Origin: Ctenosaura bakeri
Lineage: Eukaryota > Chordata > Lepidosauria > Squamata > Iguanidae
Direction of reading: 5' to 3'
Length of the DNA stretch: 64,000 nucleotides
Assembly (NCBI GenBank): GCA_948474755.1
Contig: CAOLHI010000963.1
Location: 310,001-374,000, forward strand
The notes beneath the pieces were generated by a model, which saw only the letters and a program-made list of their open reading frames with translations, was not told the origin of the DNA and did no database searches. The stretch's first letter is position 1. Each line of letters begins with the position of its first letter. Made by a program: the position numbers and the translations under genes. Of the stretch, positions 42,745-53,509 are shown one piece after another.

Positions 42745-44290
42745 ATATGCAGTTGTACTTGGAATACCTTTACTAAGAATCTCGCCACCATCCACACTAA
42801 AATCCAGTTTTGTTAATTATTTAGATGATATGTGGCTGCTGCATGCACTGGCCTACACGCAGATGCCAACTTGTAGCCTAGTTTCCTTCCAAATCTACAA
42901 GGGACTCTTAAAAAATAGCTTGATACATTATTGATATATAGAATGGAGAGCCTGGGTGTGTATTGAACAGAGATTATACAGTTGAATTGGTACCATTCAA
43001 AACCTGTTACTATCAAATGGCTTTTCAATTGTCTTTCGTATTCATCTAGCATTGTAACATATTGTGAAACAATGTGGAGTTCCTAAATTTTAGGATTGCC
43101 ATGTTCCTGCTTTGGCCAGGTTTTTCTTGAATTCCTGTACCAGTTTGAACCATCATCTTGCCCTAGTTTCTAAGCTTTCATTAAAAAAAAAAAGGTCTTT
43201 AGCCCTTGTAGGAGCCAAGATATGGGGCAAAATACGTAGTCACTCTACTGTCCAAATGTTCTGCAAGAAACAAATCATCCCTTGCCTTTCAGGGACAAGG
43301 TGAGGTAAAAGAAGGAATAGGAGAGTAGACTGAGCAAGTATCAGAGGAGGAAGAAGCAAGAGGGGAGGGACCAAAGGAGAGCCACATTGTGAGGGTGTAA
43401 GGCTAGGAGAGGGAATGTGATGTACAAGCAAGCTCCGAACTCAGAGAATCAGGCTTAGAGGTTTCAAAAGCTTTATCCAGGACATTGCAGAAACATCAGC
43501 ACACTTTGGCAATTGTCAAGACAGAAGCAATTGCATTTTTAAATTAGCAAGCGTGGCTATCCCGTTTGTTAAGAAAATAACCATTTTCGTGGGCTTTCCC
43601 TCCCCACTCCCATTTGCTCACCCAGTCTGCCAACAGAATGACCTCGCAGCCATGTCTGTTCACTCTTATCACAAACCGGTACCATAACATTCTGGGATTC
43701 TTAGCTCATCCATCACCACCTCCCACTATCCCTTCTCCAAGCTAACCGCAGAAGCATCTAAGCCCTACAGATATTGCCTAAAACATGGCAGGGAGAGTGC
43801 ACATGACTCAACAGGGAAGGAGCAAGAATAGAGTGAGTGAACAGAAAGGAGTGAATAGGGAGGGAGTGAACAGAAAGGAGGGAAGGGAGGATGGATCCAA
43901 GGATAGGAAATAACTGGGGAGTAATTTAGGAGGACAGCCAAGGAAATAAGGTAGAACCAGCAGACATCCTCCAGGAGGAGAAAAACATTAATTGCTTCAG
44001 GTGTTCTGCTCCCTGAGGTGGCCACTTCATGGTGCTACTCTGATGAAAGGTTGAGCAGAGAAAGGCAAGAGAAGAGGGTCAATAGAAACTTATTAAAGTA
44101 GATGTTTCATATGAATCTTCAGATTTCAGGAAAGTAGATTCAAGAAATGATGAAGAAAAGAAAAAATTTCTTTTTTAAGAACAAACTCCAAATGTATTTG
44201 TTTTAGGAATATGGAATGAGCATTTGAAAATATGTCCTACTGAGTTACATGAATCTTTAATCTAAGTAACTGTGCATAAGAGATTTATAT
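42745..44290. other. No gene; purine-rich patches
   Basis: Purine-rich strings lie at about 43300-43385 and 43795-43890. The second contains repeated 'gagtgaacagaaagga'-like units. Nothing else was recognised. Confidence 0.45.
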
Positions 44291-44295
44291 TATTA

Positions 44296-44374
44296 CATTT
44301 ATTAGGCATTTACTGATAAATTTGCATTTATTGGGCATGCATTTATATTTGCATTTATCATGTTTGCATTTACT
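44296..44374. repeat. Irregular GCATTTA repeat cluster
   Basis: GCATTTA occurs five times in about 75 bp, spaced 11-23 bp. It looks like a degenerate minisatellite. Confidence 0.65.
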
Positions 44375-44597
44375 TCCACAATGTAAACTATCAGGGAAAC
44401 AGAACAGTAGCTGCAAGAGAGAGAATGTAGAAAGGAGAAGGACAAAAGTGTTGCTAAGGGATAGGGGGTGAAATAATTTGCCATGCTGGATTGGCACATT
44501 TTTAAAAACTGTTTTTTCTACACAAAATAATACACTCAGCATTTTCAAGGATGCCACAAGAATAAGAGGTTCCAGTATGTACCCTTCTCTACATAAC

Positions 44598-44625
44598 AGT
44601 TGTTGTTTTTGTTATTGTGTGCTTT
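44598..44625 (-). mobile_element. Sauria SINE remnant, left of the L1 insertion
   Basis: The GTTGTTGTTTTTGTTATTG tail tract with TGTGCTTT is the end of a Sauria SINE. The remainder lies at 45658-45715. Confidence 0.75.
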
Positions 44626-45657
44626 CTTTTTTTATATAATTTTTATTATTTTCAAAGTACATAAAAGCAAAATTTGACACTAATATGTATATCATCATTA
44701 TTATGATTCTTCTATCCCCCCCCACTTCTGTATATCAAATATTTCCAGTTAAATCTATTTTCCGTTTATACATATCTTATCAAATACCAATATAAACAAT
44801 CCACAGACATTTACAGATTTAGCCAAAGCATACCCCTTTTTCATTCTCTTCCAAAAATTTTGAACCGTTTTGTTCTTAAGGGAGTTAGCTAATTTTTCAG
44901 TCTCTACCATATCTAACATTTTTATTTTCCATTCATCTTGGAATGTCTGTTTTATCTTTCCAACGTTGTGCATATGTCAGCTGTGCTGCTGTGATCAAAT
45001 ACAATAATATCTTCTGTTGTTTTCTAATCTCCCAGTTCTGACCTAATCTATTTAATAAATAAAATTCTGGTACCATTTCAAAATCGACTTTGGAATTTTT
45101 TTGAATTTCATCATGAATTCCCTTCCAAAATTTCTTAGCCTTAGAACAAGTCCACCACATATGAAAAAAGTCCCCATCTTTTCCCCACATTTCCAGTACT
45201 TCGCATCCCCATTTTTGGTTATTTTTTAAAGTCTTTCTGGAGTCATATACTACCTATGTAACATTTTATAATAATTTTCTCTTAAATTTAAATTTGGAGT
45301 GAATTTTATGTCCATTACATACTTTTCCCCATGCCTCTAACTTGATTGGACAACCTATATTTTGGGCCCACTTAATCATTGACTCTTTTATTGACTCAGA
45401 TTCAAAGTCGCTTTTTAATAATAACTTGTAAAGCTTCCAGATTCTCTTCTTTTGATGTTCTTTCAACAGTTGATCTAGTTCACTTTCTTGTCTTTCAAAA
45501 CCATATAGTTTTTGGTCCATTTTGTACCTTTCCTTCAACTGGTGCCAAGGGAACCAGTTTAGTTCATGACCTTCAGCTTTTAACTCTTCTATCAACTTCA
45601 TTCTCGGATTGTCTCTTTCCCAATTTATTATATCTTGATAAGTCAAAAGCTTCCTTG
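44626..45657 (-). mobile_element. L1-clade LINE, 5'-truncated, ORF2 C-terminal part
   Basis: The minus strand encodes ORF2 C-terminal text: AHNTRKLLTYQDIINWERDN, then SESIKESMIKWAQNIGCPIK, LEAWGKVCNG, and after frameshifts GDFFHMWWTCSKAKKFWKGI and YLITAAQLTYAQRWKDKT. HMWW.C..A.KFW is the usual L1 C-terminal motif. The A-rich 3' end lies at 44626-44655 in reverse. About 1.03 kb; stops and frameshifts near 45190-45270 make it dead. It is flanked by identical 13-bp copies of TATTGTGTGCTTT (44613-44625 and 45658-45670). Confidence 0.92.
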
Positions 45658-45715
45658 TATTGTGTGCTTTGAAATCATTTCTAACACTCAAACCACTACA
45701 TCACTTTGGCTATCC
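45658..45715 (-). mobile_element. Sauria SINE remnant, right of the L1 insertion
   Basis: TATTGTGTGCTTT is followed by 'gaaatcatttctaacactca' and 'aaccactacatcactttggc', the Sauria tail joined to the head complement with the middle deleted. Confidence 0.75.
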
Positions 45716-45734
45716 TACCTACCATCTACCCTTA

Positions 45735-45800
45735 AAACTAACAGGTTTTATTTAGCCTAAGCTTTTGTGGACTACAGCCCACATCATAGATGACAATGGA
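45735..45800 (+). repeat. Dispersed 'AAGCTTTTGTGGACTACAG' repeat fragment
   Basis: 'gcctaagcttttgtggacta' and 'cagcccacatcatagatgac' match a repeat widely dispersed in sauropsid genomes, whose class I cannot assign here. A related reversed piece lies at 58.4 kb. Confidence 0.45.
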
Positions 45801-45804
45801 GAAC

Positions 45805-46230
45805 TGAATCACTTGGTAGATATGTACACACATAGTTATAGGTGAGAGGATTTAAGTAGTGAGGTGAAAAGTAACAGAAACATAAAATGTAAAACATTTA
45901 TCGATACCTTAATTTGCATTAACAAATAATAACTGGAATAGGACAGTAGCATAAATATACTGATTAGCATCTATAATGTGATGAAAAATCAAAGTGGTCA
46001 AAAAAGTTAAAGTAGACTGTTGTCATGTTACAATAAAATACGTTACAATAAAATATCTCTGTCTCTGAAGGAACTCATGCTATATTTTTCCCCTTCAGTT
46101 ACTGCTGTTTGTCCTTATTTTCCTCTGCATTTTGCCCAGCAAATCAGATAAGAGTCAACTGAAGGGGCTTCCTGTGGTATTTTTATTGTTCTGTAGCATT
46201 ACCAAAATCTACACCCCCCATCCTGCAGGA
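45805..46230. other. No recognisable feature
   Basis: 'ttacaataaaata' occurs twice near 46029-46055. Nothing else was seen. Confidence 0.4.
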
Positions 46231-46236
46231 TGTGTA

Positions 46237-46701
46237 CAGTTGGCCCTCCACATTTCCAGATTTGACTTTCATGGATTTGATTATTTGTAAGTTTCTCCAA
46301 CCCCCGCTCCCCTACCTCAGGTGCTTCTTTTCTGGGAAAATTTTCCCTCTCAATGGCTGCAAATCAGCCCATTATGTCCTTCAAAAACCCACTTCTGGTA
46401 CTCCTCCTCCTTCACCAGCTGCTGCCTGGCCAGTTAAGAATGGTTCACAGTCTAATTTCTCAGCACCATAAACCTTCTCTCAGTAACCCCCAAACACACC
46501 GAAGGAAAGGGTGAGAGAGAGGAAGTATAGGGCCACCACGCCAACCTCTTCTTCCCTTTCCTTTCCCTAATCTGGTTTGGACTCTGGGTGCCTGCTCTCC
46601 CCACTCTGCCTTGACTCCCTTTCCACAGACACATTTTGTGATTTTTCCACTTTTGCAGGAGTCCTGTGGCCCTAACCCTAGCGAATGTAGAGGGCAGACT
46701 G
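46237..46701. mobile_element. Tigger/pogo-like non-autonomous DNA transposon
   Basis: The left end CAGTTGGCCCTCCACATT and the right end (complement CAGTCTGCCCTCTACATTCG) form an inverted repeat of about 18 bp. TA flanks both sides (46235-46236 and 46702-46703). The CAGT start with GGCCCTCCA is typical of Tigger-like pogo elements. The interior (465 bp in total) is pyrimidine-rich with no transposase frame. Confidence 0.8.
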
Positions 46702-46749
46702 TATTTTCATAACTGGACATATTTATGGCTGAAAAACATGATCAAGGGC

Positions 46750-47480
46750 ACACTGACCAGAGGGCATGTTGCTAGGTAAAGCTGATCTAAGACTGGTCAG
46801 GTCATAAGTCCAGGAAGGATTAGGTGAGGAAACCCAATGCTAATGGGTTTATGCTATTGCTTTCATCACTCCAGGCTCTATGCACTCCCAGAAACAATGA
46901 AAGACAAACTGCCCAGATTTGTGAGCAATCAGAGACTACCCCTCAGTCTTATCCTACAGAGACCTTCCCTATTCACCCTAGCTGAACAAATATCAAGAGA
47001 TTGTCATGAACCCCATCGTTGTTTTGTCACTCCAGAATTAAGCAATCAGTCTATTCCAGACCCCCTTTATCAACCCCATTACAGCTTTGTCATCACACCC
47101 CTCCAAGGCAGGAAATAGGGTATAAAAACCCTAGCTTTAACTCCAGCCTTTTTGTAGTACGTTGTACTGCCCAGGCTGCTGTTTGTCCATGCTACCGTAA
47201 GACAGTTTCTGAGTCCCTCTGCTTTGATCTTCTTCTCAGGATTTGTAACTATCATCCTCCTTACTCCTAATTTCTCCCTATCCAACCTTTCACACCTCAC
47301 TTTTTGATACCCTTGTATGGTTCTTGTGAGTGACTGATTTCCTGTGTATTTGTCAATCCAAATAAAAAACTTTATTTAACTTTGAACTGGAGTTCCTCTT
47401 TACAGCTAGTAGTGGTATACATAGGTGAAAGGATCCTGTCATTATCCTCATCTCACAGGCCTCTCTTGAGCTATAATTCC
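46750..47480 (+). mobile_element. Probable solo LTR of an endogenous retrovirus-like element
   Basis: A TATA box (GGGTATAAAAACCC, 47118-47131) is followed 240 bp later by AATAAA (47361-47366) and a T/G-rich stretch. This is the U3-R-U5 arrangement of a retroviral LTR. The upstream part is CA-rich, as U3 regions often are. No gag, pol or env text lies nearby, so it would be a solo LTR. The TG and CA ends and the target duplication could not be located, so the edges are estimates. Confidence 0.45.
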
Positions 47481-47481
47481 C

Positions 47482-47930
47482 CCAAATTCTAAGGAGGCAC
47501 GGGCATTGTGGGTGGACTCCAACGTCCCCCACATCTTAAGGTAACAGTACCTTTTTGCCATCAGCTAAAAAAAAACTCATGGTAGAAAAATTACAGTGGT
47601 CTGATGAGAATACCATTGGAAGTGTCCATGAACGACAAAATGCTAATATTGTTGTTGTTGTTCCTTTATTTGTAGTGTACCAATACATGCCAACTTTGCA
47701 TGGTTCTCTTCTCCTTATTAATTTCCACAACTCTATAAAGTAAATTTGCTTAAAGTTAGTGATGGCTCAAATTCCATGATTAAACAGAGAGCTGAGTTGG
47801 GTCTCTCAGTTCTAATTCCAGTAACCTTTGAACTTTTTACTGTATACTTGTTCTGTTAGATCAATTGTGACTATTTAAAAAAAAAAGTTAAGATAGCTCA
47901 TAGTAGAATAAAAAATGTAACAATTAACAT
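47482..47930. other. No recognisable feature
   Basis: A short (GTT)n lies at about 47650-47661. No family assignment. Confidence 0.4.
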
Positions 47931-47932
47931 GT

Positions 47933-48004
47933 CTAATTTGCAGAATTAGAATGCAAATTAGAGTAATTTGTATAATTAGAATAATTTGCATAATATGCAA
48001 ATCA
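47933..48004. promoter_or_regulatory. Cluster of octamer (ATGCAAAT) motifs
   Basis: Three perfect octamers lie within 52 bp: ATGCAAAT at 47951 and 47995, and its complement ATTTGCAT at 47984. Near-matches (ATTTGCAG at 47936, ATTTGTAT at 47966) lie between. The octamer is the site bound by POU-domain factors. The patch also looks like an AATTAGA/TTTGCA simple repeat, so function is unproven. Confidence 0.35.
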
Positions 48005-48009
48005 GATGC

Positions 48010-49305
48010 CCAGTTTTGAGGAAGTGGAATATGGCAACTCTACTAAGTTTAGTCACTCCATCACCAGCAGCAACTGCTCCTCCTTTTTTCAATGTGAAAA
48101 ATTTATAAGCCAGCTGCTAAACAACCCAGTCTCTCGAGGTCTTTTTTAAGTGAAACAGCAGCAAAATGAGATGGATAAAAGCCAAAAAAAACAAAAACAA
48201 AAAAACTATCAAAGGACTTGGAATAAGAGGTCCAGATTAAAAGTATGAAGTGAAGGAATCAGCAAAGTTCCTAGGAAAGTTCCAAAATTGTGGATTTATC
48301 ACTGAAAAGGTCCTATCCCCATCTGGAAAATTCCCCAGGCCCAGAGCAAATATTCCCTCCACCTTCATGTTCCCTGTGAATTTTATTGTATTCAGGCACA
48401 AAATTCTCTTTGACCCTTAAAGAACAAATGAATGTGCAATTCCTCAGCCTGCTGCAGTAATACTAAACTTTAATTCAATCTTAAGGTCAAACCAGACAAT
48501 AAACTTAGCACATGTTATAATGAGGCAGCCACTATCTGCATTTGTCCTGAATACAGGAGCAAACATACATGCACTCACTGGTCGACAGTAAGGACATGAA
48601 AAAGAAATATCAGAATATGAGAAGAATTTGGCCAACACCCTGTGAAGGATTCTCCAGACCACATGAGTAGCAAGGAGCTGATGGCTTCCATGTCAGTGTG
48701 GTGAAAGATCAGCTCTTGGTTTTAGTCCAGACTTGATAAGTGCTGTCTATGATGCAGAACATATTTTGGGTACAGTTTCAGCACCATGGATAGGTTCTTT
48801 ACAGTTCATAGTAAGACCTGGAGCAGATCCACCACTCTAGTGACATTGGAGCAAGCAAGTACTACTTCCTGCGAGAGTTTTTTCCTCCAGCACAAAAGTG
48901 AAGCACCAAGCCATCATCTTTCTTCTCATATTTTCTCTAATTTGCACAAAAATCTCTCTGTTTAGTAGTATCTCCCACCTTTGTGAAGAGGAGAATAGAC
49001 ATACAGTAAGATAAAAGGACAATTCATAAACATGTAAGCAATCCAAACCATGCCATTATATTTTAATAGTCCATGAAACAAGGCCCCATGTATCATAATT
49101 TTAAATACTGCACTTTTGCAAAAATGAAAAAAATCTTAAAAACATGCAAAATCTCTCTGAAACTGGGGGAAAAAAACACAAATCATTATCTGATAGGCAG
49201 AATCTTGCTATTATATTTTTCACTGCATAAGGATGAACTAATTCAAGGATGACATTCCTAGTTCAGAGTAAATCCAAGGGTACATAATAGGCCTTCCTTT
49301 TTTTG
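48010..49305. other. No recognisable feature
   Basis: No gene or repeat family was recognised. Confidence 0.4.
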
Positions 49306-49308
49306 TAG

Positions 49309-49623
49309 TCAGTGACTAGTGGGACCCTGCCCAACCACACAAAATATCATCTAAGTTTCCCAAAGGAAGATCAGGATATAGATGAAGTAAATATAGACTA
49401 TAGCCAGGATGAATTCCAGGATAAAGGAAAAACATTCTGGTCCTGGAGCTCAGGAAAAAGAAGTTTAACACATCCTATGCCACATTCACACTTCTTTTCT
49501 TCTTATTCCTCCAACAGAAGACATGATTTATTTATTATGGCATGTGGCACCATCACAGCTGCTAAATACTTTAAAGACTTTAATAAAATATGCATCACTG
49601 AGCCAAGACTGGAATGGTTCTAG
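49309..49623 (+). other. Orphan open frame after an acceptor-like site (low confidence)
   Basis: CCTTCCTTTTTTTGTAG precedes an open stretch of 104 codons ending in TAG. The first part is acidic (FPKEDQDIDEVNIDYSQDEF), unlike a random AT-rich frame. I know no family that matches and see no donor or poly-A signal placed to make it a terminal exon. It may be chance or an old coding remnant. Confidence 0.18.
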
Positions 49624-49786
49624 AAATAGTCAGGATTTTTATTAATAACTACAAAAAAAAAAAAAGGTTAAAAATCATTCTTTGTTTACTTCCTTCAGCT
49701 CGCCCCAACCTTCCAGACGTGTAGGACTGTAACACCCATCATCCTCAAACAAACATGGCTAGGATGAGGAAGACTATCTTCCTTGT

Positions 49787-49829
49787 GATACATTGCTATT
49801 CTGTGACTTCAAGGTGTTTCCAACTTATG
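49787..49829 (-). mobile_element. Sauria SINE, tail part, left of an insertion
   Basis: 'tctgtgacttcaaggtgttt' and 'ccaacttatg' form the Bov-B-like tail of a Sauria SINE. The body resumes at 50249. Confidence 0.85.
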
Positions 49830-50248
49830 GGCCCTTTAGCACCTTACCGTCTTCTGGTGCTGGGGTGTGAGGATTGCACAAGCAGCCTTTGGTGAGAGGC
49901 TCTCACGCCCGGGGTCCTTCAGCTCTGCACAAGCTGCCTGCTCACGCGAGAGCCCTGCCTCTTCCTTCCACAGTGCATCCTGCGAGTTTCCCAGGCTGCA
50001 CTGGGGCAAGAAGCATGACCAGCACAGCTCCGGAGACTCCGCACACCAGTAAGTGCACATGGGGCCCGGGAGCAATGCGCAATCACACACCATTTTCAGC
50101 TTCTAGCCGAAAATGAAAAAGTGTGTGATTGGCTCCTGCTGGCCCCTAGAGCGTCGCACGATTGTGAGTGTGTCGTGCAGATCGCTCCTCACAATCGCGC
50201 GACACTCCAGGCCCTCTTTTGCATGGAAAATGCCATGCGAAAAGGGTC
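49830..50248. mobile_element. GC-rich GGCCCTT-ended element, copy 1 (PIF/Harbinger-like, non-autonomous)
   Basis: The 419-bp element starts GGCCCTTTAGCACCTTACC and ends GCGAAAAGGGTC. It interrupts a Sauria SINE, with ATG on both sides (49827-49829 and 50249-50251). The interior is GC- and CpG-rich, holds 'cttccacagtgcatcctgcg' and 'ccaggctgcactggggcaag', and has a strong stem (GCACGATTGTGAG facing CTCACAATCGCGCG, about 50156-50203). No transposase frame. Copy 2 is at 57.8 kb, inverted. Confidence 0.8.
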
Positions 50249-50405
50249 ATGGTGATCCTAAGGTGAACCTATCACAGGATTTTCTGGGGTGGAGAATGTG
50301 TGACATGCTCAAGGTCACCCAATGGGTTTCTATGGCTGAGCGGGGAATTGAACCCTGGTCTCCAGGGTCATAGTCCAATGCTCAAACTACTACGCCATGC
50401 TGATT
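50249..50405 (-). mobile_element. Sauria SINE, body and head, right of the insertion
   Basis: 'atggtgatcctaaggtgaac' continues the broken tail. It is followed by 'gctcaaggtcacccaatggg', 'gaattgaaccctggtctcca' and 'caaactactacgccatgctg', the complete remainder of a Sauria SINE. Confidence 0.92.
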
Positions 50406-50624
50406 CTCATTTTATATATCTTCTGATATATAAGCTTCTTCAAAACCTTAGATTCATTTCAGAAAAATTTGTTTGGTTTGGAACAGGCCACCTAGCTTCA
50501 GGGATGTTAAATTCACAGAAGCCATTAGGACAGGGCAAGAAAGAGGTGTCGGATTGGTGAACAGAGAGACTGTGTTCATGTCTGTAAGTATGGGTGTTTT
50601 GTTCAGGTGACATCTGCAACCCCA

Positions 50625-50975
50625 AAATTGTCTTGATTTGGCAGAGGCAGTTCTAATTGATCCTGTGTCACCCCCCTTTTTCAACTTCTCTCTTCTCCTT
50701 CCCTTTTCCCCTTTGTCCTCAATTTCCATTAGTTGCTGCAAACTGAGTTCAAGGTGCAAAAGTAGTTTGATTAATTTGACTGGAGGAGAGAACAGCGGGG
50801 GCAGAATCTTGCCCTTCCCTGTTGACTCTGGCAAAAGCCAACTGCTGCAGCCTCTTCTGCTATACAACTGACTGTTCTTCCTCATTAATATCTTTTGCTA
50901 TCTTAATCACACTATGATGTTGCTTCACCACATGCATTCTGGTTTTCATCTATGAAATGTTGGAGAATATGCATC
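50625..50975 (-). repeat. Unclassified dispersed repeat, copy D
   Basis: 'cttgatttggcagaggcagt', 'gttgctgcaaactgagttca', 'ggcaaaagccaactgctgca', 'cacactatgatgttgcttca' and 'ctggttttcatctatgaaat' follow the same order as copy A at 26.77 kb. About 350 bp. Open frames on both strands here are incidental. Strand arbitrary. Confidence 0.7.
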
Positions 50976-50979
50976 TGTA

Positions 50980-51685
50980 CCACCAATGAGATGGAGAAGT
51001 AGGATGGGATGGGAAGGGAAGAGTTACTGCTGAAATCAGAAGAATTCAACTGAATTGTAGGGTACATGCTAACAAGCTCTTTTAAAGGCAATCTTACAAT
51101 TCCTTCAAGAGGCAAACTAGGAGAAACAGTTTATCAGTAATGGCCTTGGGATTTAAAAAGCAACTAACCCTAGCTGCTATTACCACTGCTCCAACATCCA
51201 GGTAAGCTTATTACAGATCACTGATAGTGGAGAGGATTCATGGTGGTTCTTTTGCTCAATGCTCCGAAAAAACATGAAGTTGGTCCTCTTCATTTGGCTC
51301 TTTAAAATACAATGTAGTCTCCATTGTGGCAGGTTCTGGCTAGGGCTTTCATACTGTCATCTGTTGTGTTGTCAGACATACCTTCCAGTGACTTGAGGGA
51401 TGTCTGTCTGCAGTATGCCACTGCTACCCTATTAGCAGCATGAGGGTACAAAATTTGGAGGATCTCATATGGAACCCACACAGGGAAAAATCTTTCACTT
51501 CTCTTGACTGCCTATAGGACCAAGCCCACCATTAAATAAAGTGCTGTGGGATGGAAAAAAGCAAGGTAATATATGGTAGGGCTCTAATTTCACCTGTTGT
51601 TTTTAAGTGTGATTGAGGACACTGTCCAACTGCCAGTGTTGAAGCAATACTTGGTTGCCTCTTTTTTTGGCTTATGGATGTCCAC
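50980..51685. other. No recognisable feature
   Basis: No gene or repeat family was recognised. Confidence 0.4.
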
Positions 51686-51689
51686 AGTA

Positions 51690-51850
51690 TATAACACCAT
51701 AGGAAATTGCCTTGTACTGAGGCGAGTCATTGGTCAACTGTGACTTGCTGCAGCTCTTCATGGTTTTAGGCAGAGATCTATCCCAGCCCCGCATAGAGAC
51801 CCCAAGCCTGGTGTCCCCTGACAGTCATCCACCCAAGTGCTAACCAACCT
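51690..51850 (-). mobile_element. tRNA-headed SINE fragment (4.5-kb family)
   Basis: 'ccataggaaattgccttgta' and 'ctgaggcgagtcattggtca' are followed by 'cttgctgcagctcttcatgg' and 'ggcagagatctatcccagcc', the reversed order of the SINE at 41.3 kb. Confidence 0.6.
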
Positions 51851-51854
51851 GCAA

Positions 51855-53050
51855 CAAGCTTAGTTTCTGGAATCAGATAAAGTTGGGTATGTCATCTTGT
51901 TCTTTGCTTCAGGTAATTAACAGTCCTGGGCTGGCCCAATCTATACACAAACAATAGAGGTAGTAAATAAATCTATACAAAAATCAATTATGTGAAATAA
52001 ACATTGGAGGGAATTGAATTTTGCCTGTAGGAAAGTTGATTTTAATCAGGCAGGAAGAGAATATGACAACAGTGTTTAAATATTTAAAAGGAGGCTCCAA
52101 TGAAATGCAGGATCCACTATGCTATCTACATAGATTACACAGCCACCTGGGCTATACAACTGACTAGATACCCCTGTTTTGCAACTGATGATACTACTCT
52201 AACTTTCAAAATGCTACTGGAATGAATTGCTTTATCAAGATGCCTTTGCCTCTAAAAATGCACCCATATCATATTTTGCAACGACATTCAAGCTTTGGGT
52301 AACTCATTCTGGGAATGGTTTCACACTTTGACCACAACCCAGCACAGAGCTCAGCAGGAATAAGAAGTAATCTTTTCAGAATCCATCTATTTTATAGACT
52401 GTGCTCATGACAGTAAAGCTTTTCACATTGTTTGGCTGAACTGGTGTGATGACTCGGGATGTTCAGTTGCCCTGGAAACAAAAGCAGCATGCAGTCCCTC
52501 TTCTTTGAAAGAGGGGATGTTGCCAGTTTGGCTGGGAATGAAAATTTCAAATACCCTGAAGACTAAAAACAGGTCCCAGAAAGTACAGATTTGGTATGTG
52601 GAGCCCACAGGCAATAAATCTGGGGGAAAAGTCACAGTGGCTGGAAGAAGGGACAAATCTAGTCTGAGACTTAGTCCAAACTTTACAGGAGTTACTGAAT
52701 CCTGTCTCTGAATTCAATTCAGCACCTCAGATAGCTCATTTAAAATTTGGACTAAAACCCAGATCAGATTCCCAGTAGCCTGCACCACTGAAGCCACTGG
52801 ATACCCTTGGAGTAAGGCATTGAGGGACAAGGGAAGACTGTGGTAAATATAATAGATGATGGAAAAGCAGTTTTAGAAAGTGGTCAGCACAAAAAAGACA
52901 GGACACAGATGTAAGATGGAGCTCTGATAAAACCTTGTAGCATTGAAAACCAGAAAGGACTTTGCAGAATGAGATGGAGCCTAGAGGGAAAGTTCATGCT
53001 GATCAAGAGATTGTAGCAAGGAAAAAGCAAGCAAAAATCCACCCATACAT
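51855..53050. other. No recognisable feature
   Basis: No gene or repeat family was recognised. Confidence 0.4.
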
Positions 53051-53059
53051 CCATGGATG

Positions 53060-53235
53060 CCCACTGGGCAGTGAAGGAGCTTGGAGTGTGTGGAGGAGGA
53101 TGGGGCTATGGCACGAGAGGCACGGCCACAGTGCATGGGGGTGTGGCCCTGGTGCGTGGGGACACTGCCAGGGCACATGGGAGCATGGCTATGGGCCAGG
53201 ACACCCCCAAAACATTGCCACCCAGACTGAACCAT
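53060..53235. repeat. GC-rich degenerate minisatellite
   Basis: Units of roughly 18-20 bp with GGG..ATGGC..TGG recur imperfectly: 'ggatggggctatggcacgag', 'gcatgggggtgtggccctgg', 'gcgtggggacactgccaggg' and 'catgggagcatggctatggg'. Open frames on both strands here are by-products of the composition. Confidence 0.6.
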
Positions 53236-53439
53236 CCTCCCAGACCCATCGCACAAGCACACATTATCTTTTTAGATTCAGGTTTCATAGACTTGCTGCC
53301 TGAGTCTTCCAACAATAACAACCACAAAATCTAACAGACTGAAAAAAACACCCAATCTAATGTAGAGATTTAGAAGCTTAAGAAAGAAAAAGTCAAGCAA
53401 AAAGTAGAAATGGGGCAGAATTACACATGAATCAAGGCT

Positions 53440-53505
53440 GGGAAGCTGTGGCCCTTCAGATGTTGGACTCCAGCTCCCATCAGACCCAGACAATACAACC
53501 AATGG
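53440..53505. repeat. Small palindromic repeat, half copy
   Basis: 'gctgtggcccttcagatgtt' and 'ggactccagctcccatcaga' match one arm of the repeat at 42.26 kb. Confidence 0.55.
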
Positions 53506-53509
53506 AACA

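Noticed and set aside
50454..50885. 143-codon minus-strand frame
   Set aside because: It lies largely in the unclassified dispersed repeat. The other copies do not keep the frame.
52962..53334. Overlapping open frames of about 90-110 codons on both strands
   Set aside because: They are caused by the GC-rich minisatellite, where stop codons are rare in all frames.
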